Positions 17,120 through 25,686 of a stretch of DNA of 64,000 nt are shown piece by piece (positions within the stretch are counted from its first letter, which is position 1; each line of letters begins with the position of its first letter). The translations under genes and the position numbers were made by a program. The notes under the pieces are model-generated. The model ran no database searches. It was not told where the DNA came from and saw only the letters and a list, made by a program, of their open reading frames with translations. Origin of the DNA: Verrucosispora sioxanthis (GTDB lineage Bacteria; Actinomycetota; Actinomycetes; Mycobacteriales; Micromonosporaceae); the NCBI RefSeq assembly GCF_010560025.1, contig NZ_SAIY01000002.1, forward strand, positions 806,001-870,000, written 5' to 3'.

Positions 17120-18491
17120 ATGACCGACAGGTATGCGAGCTTCGTCCAGTCGGGGGCCGGGCGGGCGCTGGTCAAGCGCCTCGGGCTGCCCGACCCGCCG
17201 CGACTGCGCCGGCACGCACCCGGCGAGCCGATTCTGCCCGGGCTGGTCCTGCTCGGTGCCGCCCCGGCGGGCGGCTCGCCGAACCGGTCGGCAAGGCCCT
17301 GGCCGCCGCCGGGCTCGCGTGCGCGACCCGGCCACCGCCGTGCCCGATCCGGCAACCGGTCGTACGCCGGAAAGTGCCGCCCTCGTCTTCGACGCTACCG
17401 GCATCACCGAGTCGTCCCAACTGCGCCAGCTCTACGACTTCTTCCACCCGCAGGCCCGGGCGGTGCAGCCCAGCGGCCGGGTGATCGTGCTGGGCACCCC
17501 GCCGGCCGAGTGCGGCACGCCCCGCGAGGCGACCGCCCAACGGGCGCTGGAGGGGTTGACCCGCAGCATCGGCAAGGAGTTCGGCCGGGGCATCACCGCA
17601 CAGCTGGTGTACGTCACGCGCAACGCCGACGAGGGGACCTGGACCAGCCTGGAGGGGACCCTGCGGTTCCTCCTGTCGGGCCGTTCGGCGTACGTGTCGG
17701 GACAGGTGATCCGGGTCGGCGCTGGCCAGGCCACCGCTCCGGCCGACTGGGACCGCCCTCTCGACGGGCAGGTGGTGCTGGTCACCGGTGCGGCCCGGGG
17801 CATCGGTGCGGCGTTGGCCCGGGTGCTGGCCCGCGACGGGGCGACCGTGGTGGCCCTGGACGTCCCGGCCGCCGGGGACGAGTTGGCCGCGGTGGCCAAC
17901 GAGATCGGCGGCAGTGCCGTGCAGCTCGACCTGACCGCCGCCGACGCACCGGCCCGGCTCGCCGAGCACCTGGCCAACCGGCACGGCCGGGTGGACGTGG
18001 TGGTGCACAACGCCGGCATCACCCGGGACAAGACCCTCGGCCGGATGGACGCCGACCGGTGGGACCAGGTCATCGACGTCAACCTGTCCAGCCAGGAGCG
18101 GATCAACGACCTGCTGCTGGAGCGCGGGCTGATCCCGGCCGGCGGGCGGATCATCGGCGTCTCCTCGATCGCCGGGATCGCCGGCAACCGGGGCCAGACC
18201 AACTACGCCACCAGCAAGGCCGGCGTCGTCGGGCTGGTCGACGCGCTCGCCCCGGCGTTGCGCGAGCGGCAGATCAGCGTCAACGCGGTCGCCCCCGGAT
18301 TCATCGAGACCCGGCTGACCGCCCGGATCCCGTTGGTGCTGCGGGAGGCCGGCCGCCGGATGAACAGCCTCTCGCAGGGCGGGTTGCCGGTGGACGTCGC
18401 CGAGACCATCGGCTGGCTCGCCTGGCCGGCCTCCGGTGCGGTCAGCGGCAACGTGGTCCGGGTCTGCGGACAGAGCCTGCTGGGGGCGTGA
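17120..18491 (+). CDS. fabG4: 3-oxoacyl-ACP reductase, FabG4 type (apparent frameshifts)
   Basis: This is an NAD(P)H-dependent short-chain reductase of the high-molecular-weight FabG class: an N-terminal flavodoxin-like domain (MTDRYASFVQSGAGRALV to about residue 210) and a catalytic SDR domain with TGAARGIG, NNAG-type HNAGITRDK and the Ser/Tyr/Lys centre SSIAGIAGNRGQTNYATSK. It ends VRVCGQSLLGA. Length after correction is about 457 residues, matching FabG4. The frame changes twice in the N-terminal domain, at the CCCC run 17262-17265 and near 17316-17330, each as if one base were lost. The coding sequence is otherwise well preserved, so consensus error is likelier than decay. It overlaps the next gene by 1 nt (TGATG). 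Confidence 0.85.
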
Positions 18492-19645
18492 TGGCCAGAC
18501 GTAGACGTGGCGACGAGCCGGCCGACGACCTGTCGGTCGGCGAGCTGATCGACGGGCCGACCGAGATCCTGACCCCGGAGATCCGGGCTGCCGCGCTCGC
18601 CGGCGCGGCAGGCGACGCGGACCTGGAGAAGACCCGCGACCTGTCCGGGCACGTTCCGGCCGGTGGTGGCGACGCACCGACCGTCTCACCGACGGCGGAT
18701 CCGGCGGCGTCAACGTCCTCCGGCGCGCGCCCGACCGGCACCAGCGGCGGCGTCCCGACCGGCCTGACGGCGAGCGGGCATCCGGCGGCTCGGGCCCGGG
18801 TGGAGTTGCCCCGGTTGCCGGCGGCCGGGCCGTTGTACCGGCGGGCGTTGCTGAACGCGGTGCCAGGGCTGGGTGGGCGGCGCGGTGAGACGGTGCCGGC
18901 GGTGGAACTGGCGGTGAGTGGCGTGCCGGTGGATCCGGAGCGGCTGGCCGACTACGACCGGGTCTGCGGGTTCCGCCTCGCCGACCGGCTGCCCGCGACC
19001 TTTCCGCACGTCCTGGGCTTTCCGCTGGCGCTGCGTCTGATCACCGCGCCGGAGTTTCCGATCCCGCTGACCGGGGTGGTGCACGTCGGCAACCGGATCA
19101 CGGTGCGCCGACCGGTCACCGTCACCGATCGGCTGGACTTCACCACCTGGGCGGAGAATCTGCGTCCGCACGACCGGGGGCGGCAGGTGGACGTCGTACT
19201 CGTCGGGTCGGTCGATGGGGAGGAGGTGTGGCGCGGTGTCTCGACGTACCTCGGCCGGCAGCGCACCCCGGACGGCGGTGAGCGGCGCGACCACGGTGAG
19301 CGGCCCCCACCGCCGGCCGCCACCGCCCGCTGGCAGGTCACGCCCCGGGTGGGTACGGACTACGCGCGGGTCTCCGGCGACCACAACCCGATCCACACCT
19401 CGCGGCTGGGCGCACGGCTGCTCGGCTTCCCCCGACCGATCGCGCACGGCATGTGGAGCAAGGCACGGTGTATCGCGGCGCTGGAGAGCCGGCTGCCGGA
19501 CGCGTACACGGTGGACGTGGCGTTCAAGCTGCCGGTGCCGCTACCCGGCACGGTGGCCTTCAGCGCCACCGCGCTCGATTCGGGCTGGGATTTCAGCCTG
19601 CACGACCGGCGGGGCCGCCCACACCTGGTGGGCACCATCCGCTGA
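18491..19645 (+). CDS. htdX: MaoC-like 3-hydroxyacyl dehydratase, HtdX type
   Basis: The 384-residue protein has a charged N-terminal stretch of about 100 residues, then two hot-dog halves. The C-terminal half carries the hydratase 2 motif (YARVSGDHNPIHTS, with Asp and His for catalysis, then AHGMW). It should dehydrate 3-hydroxyacyl thioesters, the step after FabG4. The TGATG overlap with fabG4 implies coupling. It matches the position of htdX in mycobacteria. The Pro/Thr/Ala-rich insert at about 55-100 is unusual and could be a linker. Confidence 0.85.
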   Translation: MARRRRGDEPADDLSVGELIDGPTEILTPEIRAAALAGAAGDADLEKTRDLSGHVPAGGGDAPTVSPTADPAASTSSGARPTGTSGGVPTGLTASGHPAARARVELPRLPAAGPLYRRALLNAVPGLGGRRGETVPAVELAVSGVPVDPERLADYDRVCGFRLADRLPATFPHVLGFPLALRLITAPEFPIPLTGVVHVGNRITVRRPVTVTDRLDFTTWAENLRPHDRGRQVDVVLVGSVDGEEVWRGVSTYLGRQRTPDGGERRDHGERPPPPAATARWQVTPRVGTDYARVSGDHNPIHTSRLGARLLGFPRPIAHGMWSKARCIAALESRLPDAYTVDVAFKLPVPLPGTVAFSATALDSGWDFSLHDRRGRPHLVGTIR

Positions 19646-19648
19646 GCG

Positions 19649-19678
19649 GGGCCGGGCACTTGCCCGGCCCTGTCTTTT
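19649..19678 (+). terminator. rho-independent terminator after htdX
   Basis: Nine-bp perfect arms (19649-19657 with 19662-19670) around a 4-nt loop are followed by TGTCTTTT. It separates the fabG4-htdX transcript from the Nudix operon. Confidence 0.8.
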
Positions 19679-19688
19679 CCGCTAGGTT

Positions 19689-19720
19689 ATTCTCAAGTCG
19701 AGATGTTCTCAGAATGAGAG
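19689..19720 (+). promoter_or_regulatory. clustered TCTC/GAGA inverted repeats before the Nudix/NrtR-like gene
   Basis: TCTC-N5-GAGA (19691-19703) and TCTCA-GAA-TGAGA (19707-19719) lie side by side, with TTCTCA also directly repeated at 19690 and 19706. The block ends 10 nt before the GTG of a gene that encodes a Nudix domain plus winged helix. An autoregulatory operator for the operon is the obvious reading. Confidence 0.5.
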
Positions 19721-19729
19721 TTACCAGAC

Positions 19730-20497
19730 GTGAACGAGCAGGATTTCCTCGCCGCCTACGACCCGCACGCCTACCCGGCGGTCGCGGTCACCGTCGACGT
19801 CGTCGCCCTGACCATCCGCGACGGCGCTCTGCACCTGCTGCTGATCCGCCGGGGCGAGCAGCCGCACGCCGGCCTCTGGGCCCTTCCCGGTGGTTTCGTC
19901 CGGCCGGACGAGGACCTGGTGACCGCCGCCCGGCGAGAGCTGGCCGAGGAAACCGGTCTCGCCGGCGAGCCCCTCCGTCGCGTCCACGTCGAGCAGTTGG
20001 CCTCCTACGGCGCGCCCGACCGCGATCCCCGGATGCGGATCGTCTCGATCGCCCACCTCGCCTTCGCGCCCGACCTGCCGGACGCGACGGCCGGCACCGA
20101 CGCCGACGAGGCGGCCTGGGTGGCGGTCGCCGAGCTGACCAACCGGCAGCTCGCCTTCGACCACGGCCAGATCGTCGCCGACGGGCTGGAGCGGGCCCGC
20201 TCCAAGCTGGAATACACCCCGCTGGCCACCCGCTTCCTCGCACCCGAGTTCACCATCGGCGAGCTGCGGGCCGTCTACGAGACGGTCTGGGGGCACCAGC
20301 TGCACGCCGGCAACTTCCACCGCAAGGTGCTCTCGGTGCCGGGCTTCGTGGAGAGCACCGGCGCCAGCACCGAACGCGGCGGCACCCGGGGCGGCCCGCG
20401 TGCCCGGCTCTACCGGGCCGGTGACGCGCGGCTGCTGCACCCGGCGCTGCTGCGCCCGGCGCTGCTGCGCCCGGCGCGCGAGGAGACGGTGCGATGA
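19730..20497 (+). CDS. Nudix hydrolase with NrtR-like winged-helix domain
   Basis: The 255-residue protein has a complete Nudix box (G-x5-E-x7-RELAEETGL) at about 50-72, so hydrolysis of a nucleoside-diphosphate-linked substrate is possible. Its C-terminal part (FTIGELRAVYETVWG to FHRKVLSVPGF) resembles the DNA-binding domain of NrtR regulators, which sense ADP-ribose-type ligands through the Nudix fold. A basic tail with repeated LLRPA ends it. It leads a co-directional operon and overlaps the next gene by 4 nt (ATGA). It could be enzyme, ligand-sensing repressor or both. Confidence 0.8.
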   Translation: MNEQDFLAAYDPHAYPAVAVTVDVVALTIRDGALHLLLIRRGEQPHAGLWALPGGFVRPDEDLVTAARRELAEETGLAGEPLRRVHVEQLASYGAPDRDPRMRIVSIAHLAFAPDLPDATAGTDADEAAWVAVAELTNRQLAFDHGQIVADGLERARSKLEYTPLATRFLAPEFTIGELRAVYETVWGHQLHAGNFHRKVLSVPGFVESTGASTERGGTRGGPRARLYRAGDARLLHPALLRPALLRPAREETVR

Positions 20498-21467
20498 CCA
20501 CCGACGAGGCGATCCGCCTGGTGACCACCGCCCGTGACGACGACGAACTGTTCGGTGGCGACGCGCCGGAGCGGCGCTACCGGGAACTCGTCGGCGCCCT
20601 GCACCCGGACCGGCTCGGCTGGGCCGGTCCGGGATCCGGGCCGCCGCCACCGCCGCCTTCCTCCGGGTCACCAGCCGCTGGCGGGCCCGGCGGGTCACCG
20701 TGCTGCACGGTTACCGGTGCGGGCGGCCCGCGTACTCCGGCGACCTCGCCGACCTGTACGACGTCGGTGCGGACCGGCTGCTCAAGTTGCCGCGCGACGC
20801 GGCCGACAACGACCTGATGGTGCGCGAGCAGCACGCCCTGCGCACGCTCGCCGAACGGGGTGACCCGCGCTGGCTGCCGTACGTCCCCCGGCTGGTCGAC
20901 AGCTTCACCCACCGCGACGCCGACACCGGTGCGGAACGCCGGATCACCGTGCTCGGCACCGCGACAGGGCTGCACAGCCTGGTCGAGGTGCGGCGCGCCT
21001 ATCCGGACGGGCTCGACGGCCGGGACGTGGCGTGGATGTGGCGGCGACTCCTGGTCGCCCTCGGCCTGACCCACCGCGCGGGTCTGGTGCACGGTGCGGT
21101 GCTGCCGTCACACGTGCTCATCGACCCCGACGCCCACGGCCTGGTGCTCGTCGACTGGTGCTTCTCCACCGCGCCGGGCGGCCGGGTGCCGGCGATGGTG
21201 CCCGACCACGACACCTGGTACCCGCCCGAGGTGCCCGACCGTGGCCCGTGCGGGCCCGGCACCGACATCTTCATGGCCACCCGCTGCATGACCTGGCTGC
21301 TGAACCGCGACGCCCCACGCCGGCTGCTCGACTTCGCCCGGGGCTGCCGGCAACGGTTCCTGCGGGCCCGCCCCGACGACGCCTGGCTGCTGCTACGCGA
21401 ACTGGACGAGGTGCTGCACCGCCTCTACGGGCCGCGCACCTTCCGTCCCTTCACCCTCAACCCCTAA
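20494..21467 (+). CDS. J-domain protein fused to a kinase-like domain (apparent frameshift)
   Basis: Residues 1-42 end in RRYRELVGALHPDRL with the HPD tripeptide of DnaJ J-domains (37-39). The rest looks like a protein-kinase or aminoglycoside-phosphotransferase fold: a Lys in LLKLPR, a helix C Glu in REQHALRTL, a degenerate catalytic loop HGAVLPSHVLI and VDW for the metal-binding Asp. The catalytic Asp and Asn are replaced (Ala and His), so a pseudokinase is likely. The frame changes once between 20625 and 20645, as if one base were missing; corrected length is about 324 residues. It overlaps the Nudix gene by 4 nt and precedes the VWA gene by 10 nt. The family is not named with confidence. 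Confidence 0.65.
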
Positions 21468-21477
21468 GGAGGCTGCC

Positions 21478-22437
21478 ATGGGCAGCGGAGCATGGTCCAC
21501 CGATGTGTACGACGCCGCCGACCGCTACCGCCGGGCCACCGGCACCAGCGCCTTCTCCTACAGCGACAGCGGAGCCCGGGTGGTGCACCCGGCGCTGGAC
21601 CCGCGCGGCGCGGTCCGGGAGAGCCGGGACAGCGCGGAGCACCCGCAGTCGACCCCCGTCGCGGTCCTGTTCGACGTGACCGGCTCGATGGGGCACGTGC
21701 CCCGCGTTCTCCAGGCCAAGCTCCCGCAGTTGCTGGGGCTGCTGCTGCGCCAGGGCTACGCCCGCGACCCGCAGATCATGTTCGGCGCGATCGGGGACGC
21801 CACCTGCGACCGGGTGCCGTTGCAGGTGGGGCAGTTCGAATCCGACAACCGGATGGACGACGACCTCGGCCGGATCGTGCTGGAGGGTGGCGGTGGCGGC
21901 CAGATGCGGGAGTCGTACGAGCTGGCGCTGTACTTCATGGCCCGGCGCACGGTCACCGACAGCTGGGAGAAGCGTGGCCGGCGGGGCTACCTGTTCGTGA
22001 TCGGCGACGAGCTGGCGTATCCGCGGGTGAAGGCCGGCGAGGTGAGTCGACTCGTCGCGGACGACCTGCGCGAGGACGTGCCGGTGCGGCAGATCGTCGA
22101 CGAGGTCACCCGCCGCTGGGACACCTACTACCTGCTGCCCGCCGGCAGCCACTACGCCGGCAACCGCCGGGTGCTCGACTTCTGGCGTGACCTGCTCGGC
22201 CAGCACGCCCTGGAGCTGGACGACCTGGCCGCGGTCTGCGAGACCATCGCGCTCACCGTCGGTCTCGGCGAACAGGCGATCGACCTCGACCAGGGTCTGC
22301 GGGACCTGGACCGGGCCGGCTCGTCCGCCACCGGCACGGTGTCGAAGGCGCTCGCCCGGTTGGGCGGGAGATCGCGGGCCGAGGTGTCGGAGCTGCCGAC
22401 GGGTCGGACCACCGGTCGCGGAGTGGTCCGGCTGTGA
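21478..22437 (+). CDS. VWA-domain protein
   Basis: The 319-residue protein has a von Willebrand factor A-like core: VAVLFDVTGSMGH gives a MIDAS-type DxTxS metal site (Asp66, Thr68, Ser70), with AIGDATCD and YLFVIGDELAY as later strands. There is no signal peptide or membrane segment, so it is cytoplasmic. It has AAGGAGG before its ATG. It is the third gene of the operon, 10 nt after the J-domain/kinase gene. VWA proteins with kinase-like partners occur in several stress systems; the partner here is unknown. Confidence 0.75.
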   Translation: MGSGAWSTDVYDAADRYRRATGTSAFSYSDSGARVVHPALDPRGAVRESRDSAEHPQSTPVAVLFDVTGSMGHVPRVLQAKLPQLLGLLLRQGYARDPQIMFGAIGDATCDRVPLQVGQFESDNRMDDDLGRIVLEGGGGGQMRESYELALYFMARRTVTDSWEKRGRRGYLFVIGDELAYPRVKAGEVSRLVADDLREDVPVRQIVDEVTRRWDTYYLLPAGSHYAGNRRVLDFWRDLLGQHALELDDLAAVCETIALTVGLGEQAIDLDQGLRDLDRAGSSATGTVSKALARLGGRSRAEVSELPTGRTTGRGVVRL

Positions 22438-22491
22438 CCCGGACGGCGGCGGGTGTGGTCCCGGGCGGCCCGGTGACCGGCGAGCCGGCGG

Positions 22492-23846
22492 ATGCCGTGG
22501 CGGGTCGGTGGTCGACGGGCGGGCCGGCGGCGAGGGCCGCGCGGCCAGCACGTGATCGTGGTCGACCTCGGGTACGGCGACGCGGGGAAGGGCACCGTCG
22601 TGGACTGGCTCTGCGCGACCCGGCCGGTACGGACGGTGGTGCGGTTCAACGGGGGCGCGCAGGCGGCACACAACGTCGTGCTGCGCGACGGCCGGCACCA
22701 CACGTTCGCCCAGTTCGGCGCGGGCACCTTCCGGCCCGGGGTACGCACCCACCTGTCCCGGCACGTGGTGGTGGACCCGCTGGCCCTGGCCGCCGAGGCG
22801 GACCACCTCGCCGCCGTCGGGGTGCCCGACGCGCTCGGCCGACTGACCGTGGACGGTGCGGCGCTGCTGGCCACCCGTACCACCGGGCCGCCAACCGGGC
22901 CCGGGAGCTGGCCCGCGGAGCCGACCGGCACGGTTCCTGCGGGCTGGGGGTGGGTGAGGCCGTCGCGTACGGTCTCGCCCACCCCGACCAGGCGCCCCGG
23001 GTGGCGGACTGCCGCAGCCCGGAGTTGCTGCGCCGCCGGCTGACCGTGCTGCGGGACCGGCTCAGCGCCGAACTCGGCCCGCTGGACGCCCCGCCGGTCG
23101 CCGACTGTCTGCCCGCGTACCGGGCCTTCGCCGAGCGGGTGGAAATCGTGGACCGGGGCTGGCTCGTCGCGGAGCTGCGCGCCGGCACCTGCGTGTTCGA
23201 GGGCGCGCAGGGGGTGCTGCTGGACGAGTGGCACGGCTTCCACCCGTACACCACGTGGAGCACCACCACCGCCGCCAACGCGGAGGCGCTGCTGGCCGAG
23301 GCGGGGCTGGCCGGGTCGGCGACCCGGCTGGGCGTGCTGCGTACGGTCACCACCCGGCACGGGCCGGGTCCGCTGGTGACCGAGGATCCGGCGCTCGGGT
23401 TGACCGATCCGCACAACCCGACGAACCCGTGGCAGGGCCGTTTCCGATTCGGCCACTTCGACGCCGTCGCCCACGCGTACGCCCTGGCGGTCGCCGGTGG
23501 GGTCGACGGCCTGGCGCTGACCCACCTGGATCTCGTCGGTCAGGGTCTCGACCTGCGGATCTGCCACCGCTACACCGACTCGGACGGGCTGGTGCCCGGC
23601 CCACCCGGCGACCTCGACCGGCAGGCGGCGCTCACCACCCGCCTGCTGCAGGCCAGACCGGTGTACGACCGCCCGTCGCCGGTCGACTGGCCCACGGCGG
23701 TGGAGCAGACGCTGGGCGTGCCCGTCGTGCTCACCTCACACGGTCCCACCGCCGAGGACAAGCGGGTGCGGGCGGTTCAGCTCGACGCCGCCCGTTCCGA
23801 CCGCGGCACGGTCACCCGGTCGGCGGTGGGTGGAAGGCCCCATTAG
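22492..23846 (+). CDS. divergent adenylosuccinate synthetase paralogue (apparent frameshift)
   Basis: The sequence follows PurA along its length. GDAGKGT replaces GDEGKGK and keeps the catalytic Asp, and QAAHN keeps the catalytic His of NAGHT. EGAQGVLLDEWHGFHPYTTWS matches the IMP-binding block, and FRFGHFDAV and THLDL match the later GTP-site motifs. A normal purA lies at 40251-41540, so this is a specialised second copy that may use another purine or amino acid. One frame change occurs at CCC 22874-22876 (LLAT / PYHRAANRARELARG), as if one C were missing; corrected length is about 451 residues. The ATG at 22492 is tentative; GTG at 22552 (HVIVVDLG) is the other choice. Confidence 0.75.
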
Positions 23847-23900
23847 CGGTGATCCGTCCGTCCCGCCCCGATGTCCCCGCCCGACGGCGAGCATGTAGCC

Positions 23901-24515
23901 ATGGAGGCCGCGCTCGACCTGCTCCGGCACACGCTCACCTCGCCGTGGGTGTATCTGCTGCTGTTCGGGCTCACCGCCGTCGACGCGGTCTTCCCGCTGG
24001 TGCCGGCCGAGGCGGCGGTCATCACCGTCACCGTCCTCGCCACCGGCGGCGAGCCGAATCTGGTGGTGGTGTTCATCGTGACCATGCTCGGTGCCGTGCT
24101 CGGCGACCACATCTCCTACGCCATCGGGCGCGGCGGCGGCTCCGGTCGGCTGGATCGTTCGCCGGAGAACAGCCGACGCCGGGCCGGATCGCAGTGGGCG
24201 CGGCGGGCGGTGTGCCGGCACGGCGGCGTCATCCTGACCTCCGCCCGGTACCTGCCCGGCGGGCGGACGGCGGTCACCCTGACCATGGGGGCGGTGCGCT
24301 ACCCACTGCGCCCGTTTCTGCTCTACGACCTGATCGGCGGCGGCACGTGGGCGCTGTACTGCGTGCTGCTCGGCCTCGTCGGCGGGCTGGCCTTCGAACG
24401 CGAGCCGAACTACGGCATCCTGGCCGGCATCGGCCTGTCGATCGCGGTCACGTTGCTGGTGCAAGTGACACGCAGGCTACGCCGCCGCGCCCACCACCGG
24501 GCCGCCCGGCGCTGA
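23901..24515 (+). CDS. DedA-family membrane protein
   Basis: The 204-residue protein has the DedA layout: a re-entrant segment FPLVPAEAAVI, then GAVLGDHISYAIGR, ARYLPGGRTAVTLTMGA and two C-terminal helices. DedA proteins (for example UptA) flip undecaprenyl phosphate or related lipids in the inner membrane. The start at 23901 is set just before the conserved helix. It lies 54 nt after the PurA paralogue and may belong to that operon, or only follow it. It converges with the tetR gene 11 nt away. Confidence 0.85.
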   Translation: MEAALDLLRHTLTSPWVYLLLFGLTAVDAVFPLVPAEAAVITVTVLATGGEPNLVVVFIVTMLGAVLGDHISYAIGRGGGSGRLDRSPENSRRRAGSQWARRAVCRHGGVILTSARYLPGGRTAVTLTMGAVRYPLRPFLLYDLIGGGTWALYCVLLGLVGGLAFEREPNYGILAGIGLSIAVTLLVQVTRRLRRRAHHRAARR

Positions 24516-24526
24516 GGCCCGGCCGG

Positions 24527-25165
24527 TCAGGCCACGGGCGGATGCCAGGTCAGGCCGTGCAGCAGTTGCCCGGCGCCGAGCCAGGCGACGTTCATCATCT
24601 GGGTGGCGGTCTTCTCCGGGTCGGCCTCCGGATGGTCGGCCAGCCAGTCGGCAAGTGACTCGCTCGCACCGACCAGCGCGTACGCGACCACCTCCAGCTC
24701 GGTGTCGGCCACCTCGCGCCCCTCGGCGCGCAGCGCGTGGTCGAGCATCCCGGCGACCACCTCCACCAGCCGGGCCCGCATGACGGTCAGCTCACGCGCG
24801 AAGGGCTGCTCGGCGCGGGCCTGCCGGTAGAGCACCGCCCAGCCGTCCCGGTGCGCGCCGACGAAGCCGAGGAAGGCACGTAACCCGCGCCAGAGTCGCT
24901 CGTCGGCGGGCAGGTCGGGGGCGGCGGCACCGGCGATGGCCTCCACCATCCGGGTGCCCTCGCGGTGCAGACAGGCGACGAAGAGTTCCTCCTTGCTGCC
25001 CAGGTACGCGTACACCATGGGCTTGGAGATGCCCGCCACCTCGGCGATCTCGTCCATGCTGGCACCGTGGTACCCACGCCGGGAGAAGATCCGTACCGCG
25101 GAGTCGAGCATCTGCTGCTGCCGTACGGCGCGCGGGAGGCGCTTGAAGGCGGGACCGGTGGACAC
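24527..25165 (-). CDS. TetR-family transcriptional repressor
   Basis: The 212-residue protein has an N-terminal helix-turn-helix (MDEIAEVAGISKPMVYAYLGSKEELF, split by position about 37-62) and an all-helical ligand domain. It is divergent from the SCP2/acyl-CoA dehydrogenase/acyl-CoA ligase genes, with a perfect 30-bp palindrome between them, so it very likely represses both itself and that operon and responds to an acyl-CoA or lipid ligand. The GTG start at 25165 precedes the conserved part. Its ribosome binding site is weak. Confidence 0.92.
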   Translation of the reverse strand: MSTGPAFKRLPRAVRQQQMLDSAVRIFSRRGYHGASMDEIAEVAGISKPMVYAYLGSKEELFVACLHREGTRMVEAIAGAAAPDLPADERLWRGLRAFLGFVGAHRDGWAVLYRQARAEQPFARELTVMRARLVEVVAGMLDHALRAEGREVADTELEVVAYALVGASESLADWLADHPEADPEKTATQMMNVAWLGAGQLLHGLTWHPPVA

Positions 25166-25178
25166 CTTGCGAGCATAC

Positions 25179-25208
25179 CTACTCGTGCGTAAGGTTACGC
25201 ACGAGTAG
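25179..25208. promoter_or_regulatory. perfect 30-bp TetR operator palindrome
   Basis: CTACTCGTGCGTAA, two centre bases GG, then the exact complement TTACGCACGAGTAG. It lies 13 nt before the tetR start and 24 nt before the SCP2 start, so binding would block both promoters. Confidence 0.85.
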
Positions 25209-25232
25209 CCAATGTCCGAGAGGTGCCTTCCC

Positions 25233-25685
25233 ATGACTGACTTCGACCCGGCCAACTTCGCCAACGTCGGCCCGAAGGAGTTCGCCCAGCTCGTCAAGAA
25301 CACCCCGGAGAGCAAGCTGGCCGAGGTGATGTCCGGTGACCTGCGCGGCAAGATCCTCGGCGAGGTCTTCGGGCGGATGCCGCAGCTGTTCCGCGCCGAC
25401 CGGGCCGGCTCCACCAACGCCGTCATCCACTGGAACATCACCGGCGCCCCGGACGGCGGTACCGACACCTACGAGGTGGTCATCGCCGACGGCACCTGCA
25501 CGGTCAACGAGACCCCGCAGCACGACCCCCGGCTCAGCCTGACCATGGGCCCGGTCGAGTTCCTGAAGATCGTCTCCGGCGGCGCCAACCCGGTCATGAT
25601 GTTCATGACCGGCAAGCTCAAGGCCAAGGGTGACCTGGGCCTGGCCGCCAACATCGCGAACCTCTTCGACATCCCCAAGGCCTGA
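25233..25685 (+). CDS. SCP2 sterol-binding domain protein
   Basis: The 150-residue protein is a stand-alone SCP2 domain: KILGEVFGRMPQLF, VIHWNITG, CTVNETPQHDPRLSLTMGPVEFLKIVSGGANPVMMFMTGKLKAKGDLGLA. Such proteins bind fatty acyl or sterol chains in a hydrophobic tunnel and hand them to enzymes. GAGAGG precedes the ATG. It is the first gene of the TetR-controlled operon and the next gene follows after 1 nt. Confidence 0.9.
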   Translation: MTDFDPANFANVGPKEFAQLVKNTPESKLAEVMSGDLRGKILGEVFGRMPQLFRADRAGSTNAVIHWNITGAPDGGTDTYEVVIADGTCTVNETPQHDPRLSLTMGPVEFLKIVSGGANPVMMFMTGKLKAKGDLGLAANIANLFDIPKA

Positions 25686-25686
25686 C

